Notes under the pieces: model-generated
Told to the model about the DNA's origin: nothing
The model's input: the letters and a program-made list of their open reading frames with translations, nothing else
Database searches by the model: none
DNA from: a virus
DNA length: 38,260 bases
IMG/VR virus record: IMGVR_UViG_3300047564_000252
Location: 1 to 38,260 of that record
Reading direction: 5' to 3' (one strand)
In this document: positions 14,556 to 23,544 of the stretch, one piece after another
Layout: every line of letters starts with the position of its first letter
Position numbering within the stretch: position 1 is the first letter of the stretch
Position numbers and translations under genes: made by a program

Positions 14556-16584
14556 CATGATTGCCCGTTTGGGCGTGGTCTTGGGCCTTGACAGCGCAGA
14601 GTTTGTCAGGGGCATTGAGTCTGCGTCCAGAAAACTTGAGCAGTTTGAACAAGCCGTTGGAAAATACGGGGCTGCTGCTGCAGCCGCCTTAACTGCTGCG
14701 TCTTTTGCTGCGCTGCGGTATGCCGATGAAATGGTAGACGTTGCCAAGGCAAACGACGTAGCCGTAGATTCGGTTGTCAAACTGTCAAACGCTTTGGCTT
14801 TGTCGGGCGGCAAGGCTGAAGATGTCAGCAAAATCTTTGCCAGTTTCAGCAACTTTGTGGATAAGGCTTCTGACGGTTCGTTAGAGGCTCAAAAGTCGTT
14901 CGCCAAGATTGGCGTGTCGCTTAAGGATTTGGGTCAACTGTCTAGCACTGAGTTGTTTGATAAAACGGTGCGGGCGCTGGCGGCGATTGAGGACCCGATT
15001 ACCCGCAACGCTAAAGCAATGGAAATGCTTGGCAAAGCGGCTAAAGGCGTAGACATCCGCGAATTGCTGACCCAAATGGAAGAAGGCAAAACGCTTGCAG
15101 ATGAGCAAGCCAAAGCCCTTGAGAAAGCCGCAGAGGTTTATGACCTGATTACTAAGTCCGGTCGCCAGTTTATGTTGATGCTGGCTACAGAACTTGGCAC
15201 TCCCCTGAAGGCGACTATTGATTACTTTAGGGAGATGACCGGCGAAGTGTTCTCGTTTGGCAACGGATTTAAGACCGTATTCCAAACAGTTGCTGTATTG
15301 GCGGCAAACACCGGATTTGTCATCAAGCAAATTGTTGGTGACATGGTGGCGTTGGGGCGCGTCATTGTTGCGTTTCAGACGTTTAACTACAAAGACGTTC
15401 CTAAGATTTTGAGCGAGGCGATGGATCGCGCACAAAGCGACCGCGCCCGGTTAGATCAGTTTGAACGCACGGTTATGGGCACCGGCGACTTGCGGCGTGG
15501 GCTGGATGACCCGCGTATTGTGGGTCGTAGCGGCGCAGTAGGTAGGGCAGTAACGCCTGCAAAAGATCCAGAAGCAGAAAAACGCGCAAGAGAAGCAGAA
15601 AGATTGCGCGAAAAAATGGAAAAGTATGTTTTGCAGAAACAGCAAGATGCACTAAAAGTACAAGAGCAAATCAATGTTGAGGCAATTCAATACAGCGATC
15701 AATTGCAAAAAAATGGCTTGGCGTTGTATGACATGCAAAAAGCCGAAATGCAAAGACTTGGGTTAGAAAAACAATTACTAGAGATTGAAATGAATCGCGG
15801 CAAATTGTTGCCCGAGCAAGTGCAATATCAAAAAGATATGGCAATGCTTTACAAAGAGCATCAAAACAATTTGCAAAAGATTTACAACGCTGAAATTTCC
15901 CGAGAAGAACGAGAGCGTGCAAACCGACAGGAAACCGAAAACTATTATCGTCGCCTTGAACTTGCTCAGCAGAAACTAGATCAAGCGATGGAAAAGCGGC
16001 GCGGTTCGTTTGAAGAAGGCTTCATGGGGAAAATGCAAGAATTCTTCCGCGACGTGCCGACTCAAATGGAAATTGGCGCGCAGGCTTTTGATTCGGTCAT
16101 GGGCAACATGACTCGCGCTATTGATAACTTTACTCGCACAGGCAAGTTGTCATTTAAGGAACTTACTCGCAGCATCATCCAAGACCTTATTCGAATTCAA
16201 CTGCAATCGCAGATGACTTCAATTTTTAAGACGTTTATTGGATCAATTTTTGGTGGTGGCATTCGTGGAACCGGGCTAAATTCGGTTGGTGCTACTGGTG
16301 GTTATAACTCGCTTGCTGCATTTGCGGATGGCGGGTCTATTGGACAAGGACAGCCCGCTTTGGTTGGTGAGCGTGGCCCGGAATTGTTTGTTCCCCGTTC
16401 CGCTGGAACTATTGTTCCTAACCATGTATTAGGTGGCGGCGGCACAACCAACGTCACCAACAACTACATTCAGGCAATTGATGTGCAATCGTTTGAGCAG
16501 CGTCTGCTTGGCTCAAGCAACACCATCTGGGCGGCTAACCAGTACGCACAGAAATCTCTGGCGACCGGCAGGGGTAGGACATGA
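14548..16584 (+). CDS. Tail tape measure protein (678 aa)
   Basis: Begins ARLGVVLGLDSAEFVRGIES, the usual opening of lambda-type tape measures, with Ala-rich helices up to about residue 60. A long charged coiled coil runs from about 345 to 500. The C-terminal third holds the lambda-H type domain (GNMTRAIDNFTRTGKLSFKE, then LIRIQLQSQM) and the common end ADGGSIGQGQPALVGERGPE. At about 0.15 nm per residue it predicts a tail near 100 nm, fairly short for a siphovirus. A hydrophobic stretch at about 236-275 could be the membrane-active part. It starts inside the chaperone frame. Confidence 0.93.
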   Translation: MANMIARLGVVLGLDSAEFVRGIESASRKLEQFEQAVGKYGAAAAAALTAASFAALRYADEMVDVAKANDVAVDSVVKLSNALALSGGKAEDVSKIFASFSNFVDKASDGSLEAQKSFAKIGVSLKDLGQLSSTELFDKTVRALAAIEDPITRNAKAMEMLGKAAKGVDIRELLTQMEEGKTLADEQAKALEKAAEVYDLITKSGRQFMLMLATELGTPLKATIDYFREMTGEVFSFGNGFKTVFQTVAVLAANTGFVIKQIVGDMVALGRVIVAFQTFNYKDVPKILSEAMDRAQSDRARLDQFERTVMGTGDLRRGLDDPRIVGRSGAVGRAVTPAKDPEAEKRAREAERLREKMEKYVLQKQQDALKVQEQINVEAIQYSDQLQKNGLALYDMQKAEMQRLGLEKQLLEIEMNRGKLLPEQVQYQKDMAMLYKEHQNNLQKIYNAEISREERERANRQETENYYRRLELAQQKLDQAMEKRRGSFEEGFMGKMQEFFRDVPTQMEIGAQAFDSVMGNMTRAIDNFTRTGKLSFKELTRSIIQDLIRIQLQSQMTSIFKTFIGSIFGGGIRGTGLNSVGATGGYNSLAAFADGGSIGQGQPALVGERGPELFVPRSAGTIVPNHVLGGGGTTNVTNNYIQAIDVQSFEQRLLGSSNTIWAANQYAQKSLATGRGRT

Positions 16585-17225
16585 GTTTCCAAACAATCTT
16601 CAATATCCAACAGTCCATGACGGTGAACAACCGCAGGACCATTGGACAGATGTACTCCCGCAGCGGTCAGATGACGGTCGCTCAGTACCTCACGACTGTG
16701 CCGTGGGTGTTTACAGTAGTTCCGCACAACTACCTGTACTACCCACAAGTCAGGGATGTGATTCAGACCATCGACAACCTCGATCGTCAGAACACCGAAA
16801 CGATCACGTTTAACAACGCCAATCTGTCTTGGTTCACTGAGTATCGTGGAGATGCAAGTTCTACTCCGACAGGTATCCAGATCAACACGCAGCCTGCCGC
16901 AAACGCAACCACCTTGGTTCTAAAAACCCTGCCTACGATGTCCTCTAGTGCGTATCTGTTCCGCGCTGGTGATTTCATTATGGTTAGTGGATACACCTAC
17001 AAGATCACGGCAGATGTCCTGCGTGGGGCTGGAAGCACGGTATCTGTAGGCATTCACAGGCCGGTCATTGGCACTCCTGCGGTCAATACAGCAGTTTCTT
17101 GTGGTGCCAACTGTACGTTTACCGTCATTGCAGAACAATGCCCAACGTACACGCTTACGCCTATGACCAATGGCGCGTTTGTGAATTGGGACAATTCGTT
17201 TGTCTTTAGAGAATACATCGTATGA
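16581..17225 (+). CDS. Distal tail / minor tail protein (214 aa)
   Basis: A beta-rich protein directly after the tape measure, where the distal tail (Dit-like, lambda gpM-like) gene is expected. Visible text includes TIFNIQQSMTVNNRRTIGQM near the start, a middle beta region with SSAYLFRAGDFIMVSGYTYK that looks like an OB- or LysM-type barrel, and a C-terminal NWDNSFVFREYIV. Four cysteines are scattered in the last third. I do not recognise a named family. The gene is coupled to both neighbours by four-base overlaps. Confidence 0.6.
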   Translation: MSFQTIFNIQQSMTVNNRRTIGQMYSRSGQMTVAQYLTTVPWVFTVVPHNYLYYPQVRDVIQTIDNLDRQNTETITFNNANLSWFTEYRGDASSTPTGIQINTQPAANATTLVLKTLPTMSSSAYLFRAGDFIMVSGYTYKITADVLRGAGSTVSVGIHRPVIGTPAVNTAVSCGANCTFTVIAEQCPTYTLTPMTNGAFVNWDNSFVFREYIV

Positions 17226-17863
17226 GCACGACAATAAACGCAGTAACCTCACCGAGCATTCGGCATGGTGAGTTTGTTCGCCTGACTGTAGGTACTGCCG
17301 CCACGGTCTACACGTTCTGTAATGCTGCCGCGCCTATCACGGTCAACGGCATTACCTTTACTGCGCTAAATGCTTTGCTGTCGGTCGGGGATGTCCAGCG
17401 GGACATTAAATCAACCTCGGACGATATGACCATCACCCTGACGGGTATCAATCCCACCTACGTCAGCCTGATCCTGTCCAGCGACATCAAGGGTTCCTTG
17501 GTGGAAGTGTGGCGCGGGTTCTTTGACTCCAACAACCAGATCATTACCACGCCCACTACGCAGTTCTTTAAGAGGTATCAGGGCATCATCAATAACGTCA
17601 GTATCAGCGAGAACTGGAACGAGCAAATTCGTGAGCGGGTAGCCACTTGCTCAATCTCGTCTAGTTCCATGCGACGGATTCTGGAAAACCGGATGTCCGG
17701 GATCAAGACCAATCGGGTGAACTGGCAGGCTGTATATCCAAGCGATACGTCGATGAACCGGGTGGCGCAGATCAGCAATACCTACTTTGACTTTGGACAG
17801 CCGCCCAAAACACAGACTACCTCTGTGCAACCATCAGAAAATGCGCCGATGGACTTGACATGA
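17222..17863 (+). CDS. Tail-tip / baseplate hub protein, DUF2163-like (213 aa)
   Basis: The phrase NEQIRERVATCSISSSSMRR then ILENRMSGIKTNRVNWQAVY, with SDTSMNRVAQISNTYFDFG, is close to the DUF2163/lambda gpL-like pattern (ENRxxGxxTN...GDxSMxRV...FxFG). The first 100 residues are beta strands typical of hub barrels. It would sit at the tail tip between the distal tail ring and the J-like protein. Four-base overlaps join it to the genes on each side. Confidence 0.65.
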   Translation: MSTTINAVTSPSIRHGEFVRLTVGTAATVYTFCNAAAPITVNGITFTALNALLSVGDVQRDIKSTSDDMTITLTGINPTYVSLILSSDIKGSLVEVWRGFFDSNNQIITTPTTQFFKRYQGIINNVSISENWNEQIRERVATCSISSSSMRRILENRMSGIKTNRVNWQAVYPSDTSMNRVAQISNTYFDFGQPPKTQTTSVQPSENAPMDLT

Positions 17864-18306
17864 TAAGACGGGCGACAAGATACGACATTCCAAGACTGCT
17901 GGAGTTTGTGGAGGCATATGCATATGCCAATCCAGTCAAGACGCTTGGCAATCCGGTTAATCACAATCCCAAGTATGTAGAGCAACTTCTGTTTGAGATC
18001 ATCATGGGCAAGGGATTTGCCTTGATAGATAAACAGATGCGCGGGACAATTATTGCTGTAAAGCAACACAATATTTGGTGTCCCAACGTGCGCGAACTTC
18101 ACGAACTTTTGTGGTGGGTCGATCCAGAGAACCGCACAGGCACTTTGGGAGGCAGGCTATGGAAAGAGTTTGACGATATAGCCCACCAAATGCTGGAAAA
18201 CAAAGAGGTAGATGTAGTGTTTACCTCAGTCTCGGCTACTGGCCCATTGATTGATTACACCAAGCGTGGCTACAAGGCTATGGGTGCATCGTTTTTCAGG
18301 GAATAA
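17860..18306 (+). CDS. GNAT-family acetyltransferase-like protein (148 aa)
   Basis: The opening IRRATRYDIPRLLEFVEAYA is a classic GNAT alpha1 start. A middle beta strand (FALIDKQMRGTIIAV) and LHELLWWVDPENRTGTLGGR supply the beta4-alpha3 region, where acetyl-CoA pyrophosphate binds; RTGTLGG stands in for the usual RxxGxG/A. The end YTKRGYKAMGASFFRE matches the GNAT beta6-beta7 motif. The likely reaction is acetyl transfer from acetyl-CoA to an amine on a small molecule or protein. It lies inside the tail operon between hub and J-like genes, so acetylation of a tail or host protein is one inference; target unknown. Confidence 0.75.
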   Translation: MIRRATRYDIPRLLEFVEAYAYANPVKTLGNPVNHNPKYVEQLLFEIIMGKGFALIDKQMRGTIIAVKQHNIWCPNVRELHELLWWVDPENRTGTLGGRLWKEFDDIAHQMLENKEVDVVFTSVSATGPLIDYTKRGYKAMGASFFRE

Positions 18307-18309
18307 ATC

Positions 18310-21300
18310 ATGGTCGGATCAATGATCGTTGCAACTATAGCGGGCACTACTGCCGCTGGTGTTGCTGCTAGTTTTGCGCTTACGGCTGCGGCATTTGCCG
18401 TGAATTTTGCCGTGTCGTACATCGTCAATAGGATGTTTGCTCCGAACCTAGACGATAAACAAACCACAAACAACCGAGAGCAAGTTCCCCCGACTACAGA
18501 CAACGCAATTCCTGTTGTCTATGGCGATGCCTACCTTGGGGGCACGTTTGTAGATGCTGCGCTTAGTAGCAACCAAAACGTCATGTACTACACGCTGGCG
18601 ATCTCCAGCATTAGTGACAACGGGCAGTTTACGTTTGACACCACAAAGTTTTACTACGGTGGGCGACTCATTACCTTTGACGGCACCGACCAGACCAAGG
18701 TTGTGAGCCTGACGGACGATGCTGGCAACGTAGATACGAAGATCAACGGCAACCTGTTTATTAGCCTGTTTACGTCTACGTCGGCTGGAACGATTACCCG
18801 CGTCAACACAGGCTACTACCCGTGGCAGATTTACGGTTCTACTAGCCCGTCCCCCGTTTATTCCGCTAACTTGGTTCCTGCGGCGCAGCAATGGGCAAGC
18901 ACAAACCGGAACATGAACGGGCTAGCGTTTGCTGTTGTGGCTTTGTTCTACAACGCAGAGGCCGGGACTACATCGCTTCAACCAATCACATTTAAGGTCA
19001 AACATGCCTTAAATGGCACGGGTGTCGCCAAACCGGGTGATGTTTGGTACGACTACATGACCAACGACATCTATGGTTGTGCCATTGATGCGGCGTATGT
19101 AGACAGCACTGCGGCGACTACCCTTAACACTTACGCTGACCAAACTATCTCCTACACGCCTTCTGGCGGCGGGTCGGCTACGCAGGCCCGGTATCGCATC
19201 AACGGGGTGTTGACCGGCAACGTGTCTTGTCTGGAAAACGTAGACAAGATTCTGAATGCTTGCGATTCTTGGATGACGTACAACGCTGCGTCAGGCAAGT
19301 GGTCAGTTGTAGTCAACAAGGCAGAAAGCGCATCATTTGCGTTTAACGACACGAACATCGTAGGTGAGATTCGTGTCAGTGCTACGGACATTACCTCAAG
19401 CGTCAACCAGATTGAGGCGCGGTTCCCATTCAAGGAAAACAAAGACCAACCTAATTTTGTATTCCTGCAAACGCCTGCTGGTTTGTTGTACCCGAACGAG
19501 CCGGTCAACAAGACATCCGTTACCTACGATCTAGTCAACGATTCGGTGCAGGCTCAATACCTTGCCAACCGGGTTCTGGAGCAAGCCCGCGAGGACTTGA
19601 TCGTCAGTTTCAACACTACTTACTACGGCATTCAGGTTGATGCTGGTGATGTGGTGAGCGTGACCAACACAGACTATGGCTGGTCTGCCAAGTTGTTCCG
19701 TGTGATGAAGGTCAACGAGGTTTCCTTGCCTGACGGCAACCTCGGGGCGCGGCTGGAAATGGCTGAGTACAGCGCGGCTGTCTACGACGATGCCACGATC
19801 ACAGAATACGCTCCGGTCGCCAACAGCGGTCTTGCTGCGCCTGAATACTTCTCTGGCCTGTCCGCGCCAACGATCCCGGCATCTCGTCCCGCAGTCCAGA
19901 TTCCATCATTTGACGTTGCTGTCACTGTGCCTACGACCGGCAGGGTGATGTGGATTGAACTGTTCTATACGACCAGTGCCGTCCCGACCACGGCAGACTG
20001 GAAGTCGTTGATGGTGGCTACGCAGTCGAATAGCCAACCGTTTACCAATTCATCGACGTACACGTTCCTAAACCAAGTCCTGCCTGCGGGGACGTACTAC
20101 TTTGGCTACAAGGTAGGAAACGAAAACGGGCAGTCGGTTATCAGCGGCGTTAGTGCTGCGCTGGTGTGGAACCCGGTAGGTATTGCTGGCACCAACAGTG
20201 CTACGGTGTACCTGTACAACAAAAACAATTCAATAACGCCGCCTACGCTGTTCTCTGGCCCGTTTCTTTATACGTTTTCAACCGGCGTGTTGTCACTTGA
20301 AACAGGTGGTGCATTTAATGGATGGTCGCAAACTATCCCTACGTTATCGACAGGCGAGTATTTGTTTGTCTCATTTGCCACGGCAACAAGTAATGCTGCA
20401 ACAGTCACACTGCAAACAGCAAACTTTAGCGCAGCGCAATTATTTTCCAACATAGCTGCTAACACAGCAATTGTTAGTATTTATCAAAAAAATACTAGTG
20501 CAACCGTTGCTCCTGCCAATCCAAGCGGCACATTTACATATACGTTTGCAACTGGTACGTTGTCGGGTGGAACTTTTAATGGATGGTCCCAAAGTTTTCC
20601 GGTGCTTGGTGTTGGTGAATATGCGTGGATAAAACAAGCAACGGCATATAGTGCAGATGCAACAGCCTCAATTCCTGCTGCTTCATTTACTACGTCAAGA
20701 GTTGTAAGCGCATTAGGTCCAACTGGTCCTACCGGTATTACTGGACCAACCGGAACAGCAGGCCCAACCGGCAATACAGGACCAACCGGAACACAAAACG
20801 CAAGACCGGTTGTGTATCAATGGGCTTTGTCAATTCCATCTGCTCCAACTGGAACAAGCACATATACATGGAGTACAGGAACATTTACGCCTACTCCTGC
20901 GGGGTGGACAACAACGCCCGGATCACCGCCCACGCTTGGATTTACGTTATGGGCTGCAACAGTTAACTTGGTTGAAACAGGAGGATCGCCTACATCAACA
21001 ATTAACTGGACGCTTGCTTCTATTACTGCATCTGGTTATGCAGGAACAAATGGGGTAACTGGCCCGACTGGTCCTAGTGTCACAGGTCCGGCAGGTACTT
21101 CTGCCCGAATTATGTTTGCTCGTATTGCAAGCAATCCAACACCTGTTAGCGGAAATGTCACCGTATCTGGAGACAACCGACCAACCGGCACGCAAGCAAG
21201 TGCCGTATGGGGTGCTGCATTTAACGTTACATGGTCTGCAACTGATCCTGATCCATCAAGCAATAACTCGTTGTATCAATCTGATGGTCTTTGGAATGGA

Positions 21301-22197
21301 ACAAATACGATTTGGTCTACGCCTTACATTTCTAGTTTGAAAGTTGGTTCTTTGTCGGCTATTACCGTAAATACGGGCGCGCTGACAGTTCAAGATACTT
21401 TGACAATCAATACGCTAGGCAAGATTCTTGGCGGTCAAACCGACTACGCTACAGGCACAGGATTTTTCCTTGGCTATAGCGGGGCGTACAAGTTTTCTAT
21501 CGGAGACAGTACAAAGTATTTGCGGTGGGATGGTTCTAACCTTAATTTCACAGGCAATTTAGACACCACAGGTCAATTGATTGGTCGAGGTGTCATTACA
21601 TCTGGTGTAGTTACGGCATCCATTTATGGCGCTGGATTGACTGCTGATAGTGCTACTGCGCGAGTAGGTGTTCTTGGTGTTTCTGATAAATCGCATGGTT
21701 TGTTTGGACAAACTAATGCTGGTTCATCATTTGCTGGTTCTTGGGCAGTAGGTAATGGCTCTGGTAGTTATGGTGTTCTGGGACAAGTTAACACTACTAA
21801 CAATCCATCTGGAACAGGCGTAAGGGGCGAAACAAGCACCGGATATGGTGTTTATGGAACAGCAATAAGTACCTCTGGCATTGCTGTATATGCCGATGGA
21901 CGTTTGGAGGCAACAAAAACAATTCGCACTACTGGTGTGCAAGTGCCTTCATCGGGAACTGGTATAGAACTAGCCTATTCATCTGGCGTTGGTTATGTTG
22001 TTTCGTATGACCGAGGCACAAGCACTGCCAAACCATTTGAAATCATTAGTAGTTCTACAACGCTAGGTGGAACAGCGGCCATCCCGGCTACATCTACGTC
22101 TACTGGAACTGTAGGCCAGATTGCTTGGGATGCTTCCCATCTGTATGTGTGCGTCGCTTCAAACTCTTGGCGGCGTGTGGCCCTATCAACATTCTGA
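18310..22197 (+). CDS. Tail tip attachment / host-specificity protein, J-like with modular fibre end (1295 aa)
   Basis: Residues 1-45 are hydrophobic and Ala-rich (IAGTTAAGVAASFALTAAAF), as in many J-like proteins. About 50-520 form the hub region (VPPTTDNAIPVVYGDAYLGG, and later YYGIQVDAGDVVSVTNTDYG). Fibronectin-like beta domains lie at about 545-620. Three related beta modules follow (about 630-720, 721-800 and 835-910, each with SGxFxYTF...NGWSQ-like text). A short collagen-like run of Gly-Pro-Thr triplets lies at about 803-832, and a second small one near 917-930. The last 250 residues are Gly/Ser/Thr-rich beta repeats (GVLGVSDKSHGLFGQ, YGVLGQVN) ending WRRVALSTF. From about 20,200 onward the DNA is richer in A/T, suggesting a swapped fibre half. 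Confidence 0.85.
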   Translation: MVGSMIVATIAGTTAAGVAASFALTAAAFAVNFAVSYIVNRMFAPNLDDKQTTNNREQVPPTTDNAIPVVYGDAYLGGTFVDAALSSNQNVMYYTLAISSISDNGQFTFDTTKFYYGGRLITFDGTDQTKVVSLTDDAGNVDTKINGNLFISLFTSTSAGTITRVNTGYYPWQIYGSTSPSPVYSANLVPAAQQWASTNRNMNGLAFAVVALFYNAEAGTTSLQPITFKVKHALNGTGVAKPGDVWYDYMTNDIYGCAIDAAYVDSTAATTLNTYADQTISYTPSGGGSATQARYRINGVLTGNVSCLENVDKILNACDSWMTYNAASGKWSVVVNKAESASFAFNDTNIVGEIRVSATDITSSVNQIEARFPFKENKDQPNFVFLQTPAGLLYPNEPVNKTSVTYDLVNDSVQAQYLANRVLEQAREDLIVSFNTTYYGIQVDAGDVVSVTNTDYGWSAKLFRVMKVNEVSLPDGNLGARLEMAEYSAAVYDDATITEYAPVANSGLAAPEYFSGLSAPTIPASRPAVQIPSFDVAVTVPTTGRVMWIELFYTTSAVPTTADWKSLMVATQSNSQPFTNSSTYTFLNQVLPAGTYYFGYKVGNENGQSVISGVSAALVWNPVGIAGTNSATVYLYNKNNSITPPTLFSGPFLYTFSTGVLSLETGGAFNGWSQTIPTLSTGEYLFVSFATATSNAATVTLQTANFSAAQLFSNIAANTAIVSIYQKNTSATVAPANPSGTFTYTFATGTLSGGTFNGWSQSFPVLGVGEYAWIKQATAYSADATASIPAASFTTSRVVSALGPTGPTGITGPTGTAGPTGNTGPTGTQNARPVVYQWALSIPSAPTGTSTYTWSTGTFTPTPAGWTTTPGSPPTLGFTLWAATVNLVETGGSPTSTINWTLASITASGYAGTNGVTGPTGPSVTGPAGTSARIMFARIASNPTPVSGNVTVSGDNRPTGTQASAVWGAAFNVTWSATDPDPSSNNSLYQSDGLWNGTNTIWSTPYISSLKVGSLSAITVNTGALTVQDTLTINTLGKILGGQTDYATGTGFFLGYSGAYKFSIGDSTKYLRWDGSNLNFTGNLDTTGQLIGRGVITSGVVTASIYGAGLTADSATARVGVLGVSDKSHGLFGQTNAGSSFAGSWAVGNGSGSYGVLGQVNTTNNPSGTGVRGETSTGYGVYGTAISTSGIAVYADGRLEATKTIRTTGVQVPSSGTGIELAYSSGVGYVVSYDRGTSTAKPFEIISSSTTLGGTAAIPATSTSTGTVGQIAWDASHLYVCVASNSWRRVALSTF

Positions 22198-22204
22198 GGT
22201 CAAT

Positions 22205-22489
22205 ATGGCAATTCAATGTAACTACACATGGCGCGGCGTGACTATTGCGGATGCCTACATTCGGGTGGAAACCATTGCGGGTGGCAAACGGGACGGGTTT
22301 ATCGTTCCCAACATTCCGTTTGACCCTAAGTGGCGGGCAGTCATCGGGGTGTACGCAAATGCCAATCAGCCTGAGCCATTCATCAAACTAGACATCAGCA
22401 TTCCGTGGGATGGGGACAATTCGCCCTATCCGGGGTTGTATGCCGCACTTAAAGCCATGCCTGAATTTAGTGGCGCAACGGATTGTTGA
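22205..22489 (+). CDS. Small fibre-associated protein (94 aa)
   Basis: The ATG at 22205 is chosen because an open frame extending to 22121 would run through the end of the J-like gene. The protein is a small beta domain (CNYTWRGVTIADAYIRVETI, then GFIVPNIPFDPKWRAVIGVY) and resembles short proteins often found after phage fibre genes. No enzyme motif is seen. A TGAGGT tract lies just upstream. It may be a fibre cap, adaptor or chaperone, which is inference from position. Confidence 0.6.
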   Translation: MAIQCNYTWRGVTIADAYIRVETIAGGKRDGFIVPNIPFDPKWRAVIGVYANANQPEPFIKLDISIPWDGDNSPYPGLYAALKAMPEFSGATDC

Positions 22490-22529
22490 CTTTTTGCTAA
22501 GTCCGTAGAATTAAGACAAGACACCGTAG

Positions 22530-22585
22530 CCCTGCGAGTACGCGGGGAGCGTAACAACCTGAGAGCAGGGAGTTGTCGTGGCAAC
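22530..22585 (+). promoter_or_regulatory. Stem-loops sequestering the start of the second GIY-YIG gene
   Basis: Two hairpins fit in the 88-base gap: CCCTGCG (22530-22536) with CGCGGGG (22541-22547) around AGTA, allowing one G-U pair; and CCTG (22558-22561) with CAGG (22566-22569) around AGAG. The second covers part of the ribosome site GGGAG. A third possible pairing, GTTG (22572-22575) with CAAC (22582-22585), encloses the GTG start. Free-standing homing endonuclease genes in T-even phages use such hairpins to limit translation; the same may apply here. Confidence 0.5.
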
Positions 22586-23057
22586 ACTATATTGGTTGCG
22601 TTTGTCAGAACATGCCGACCCTTTTTTGCAAGGGTATATTGGCGTTGCCGATGACATGACCAAGCGATTGCGTTCACACAAGCATCGCTTTAAGCACTTG
22701 TGGTCACAAATTATTGTGCAGCCGCTAGTAGTTGCCGGAAAAGACTACTGCTTTGAACTTGAAAAGCAATTGCGCCCTAAACGCAATGTTGGGTGGAATC
22801 GTGCTTGTGGCGGCAAACGCAACAATGCCATGTTTGGTGTTGAAAACCCCAATTTTGGAAAACTTGGTCAACAAGCCCCGCACTTTATTGGATGGTATGT
22901 CACGCCACTAGGTCGGTTTGATAGGCCAGAAGATGCCGCAAAGGCACATAAATGCGCTGCATCAACGATTGCTCGGAGATGTAGAGGAAGAACTGTAAAC
23001 GGTAAATTTTTGCCGCCACATGACGGCTACGCATTTGAGCAGAAAGTAGCAGGGTAA
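22578..23057 (+). CDS. GIY-YIG homing endonuclease-like protein (159 aa)
   Basis: The nuclease domain is present in a slightly divergent form: LYWLRL as the GIY strand, GYIGVADDMTKRLRSHK as the YIG strand with catalytic Arg, FELEKQL with the Glu, and NRACGGKRNN as the Asn-containing end. The second half has a helix-turn-helix of the NUMOD1 kind (GRFDRPEDAAKAHKCAAS then TIARRCRGRTVNG). The GTG start has GGGAG six bases upstream. It is wedged between a fibre-associated gene and a beta-rich gene that lacks a normal start codon, so its arrival may have disturbed that gene. Confidence 0.82.
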   Translation: MATLYWLRLSEHADPFLQGYIGVADDMTKRLRSHKHRFKHLWSQIIVQPLVVAGKDYCFELEKQLRPKRNVGWNRACGGKRNNAMFGVENPNFGKLGQQAPHFIGWYVTPLGRFDRPEDAAKAHKCAASTIARRCRGRTVNGKFLPPHDGYAFEQKVAG

Positions 23058-23058
23058 G

Positions 23059-23544
23059 ATCATCGCTATCTTCAATAAAAATACGCTGGCACAAGTCAGT
23101 GGATTCGACAATCCTATTCTTGCTGGTGAACTTGTTTGGGACCAGCAAACTTACTGGAATCTGACGTTTACCTCAAACTCAACGCCTGTTGATCTGACGG
23201 GCGCGACCATTGACGCGCAAATCGTCAGGCGAGAGGTTTCCAATATCACCGATACCCGTAATGGGTTGACGTTCGATATTGCGGACTACAACCCGACTCC
23301 AGCGGCTATCCCGCTGACCATCACCAACATCAATGCGGCTCTAGGCCAATGCACTCTCGTCATTGACGCGGGAGCGTGGTCCTTGATGAGTACCGACCCA
23401 GAACTAGAGATCAACGCCACAAACTGTGTTGGCTACTCTGGTCGAGTGAAAGTTTCCTTCCCTGCGGTGGGTTCGACCCCGGCAGATGACATGGTGATTT
23501 TCCTCTTGTTCTTGGTCCGCAGTGATGGTGTGGTGGTGCTATGA
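23059..23544 (+). CDS. Beta-rich fibre-linked protein with no canonical start codon (about 161 aa)
   Basis: The frame is open from 23050 to 23544, and its translation reads as protein from at least [20 protein letters not shown] onward. Yet no ATG or GTG occurs before 23266, where the first TTG lies about 70 codons in. The natural start would be the ATC at 23059 (giving M-IAIFNKNT), with CAGGG just upstream, two bases after the stop of the GIY-YIG gene. CTG 23086 is another option. The rest is beta-rich ([17 protein letters not shown], then [16 protein letters not shown]). It overlaps the collagen-like gene by ATGA, so it probably belongs with the fibre. Start loss through homing-gene insertion, or a rare ATC start, are both possible. 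Confidence 0.65.
   Translation: MIAIFNKNTLAQVSGFDNPILAGELVWDQQTYWNLTFTSNSTPVDLTGATIDAQIVRREVSNITDTRNGLTFDIADYNPTPAAIPLTITNINAALGQCTLVIDAGAWSLMSTDPELEINATNCVGYSGRVKVSFPAVGSTPADDMVIFLLFLVRSDGVVVL

Noticed and set aside
22490-23058. Group I intron carrying the second GIY-YIG gene
   Set aside because: Hairpins exist before the gene, but no open upstream exon could splice to the downstream frame, and no conserved core (P3/P7) could be traced. A free-standing homing gene is simpler.
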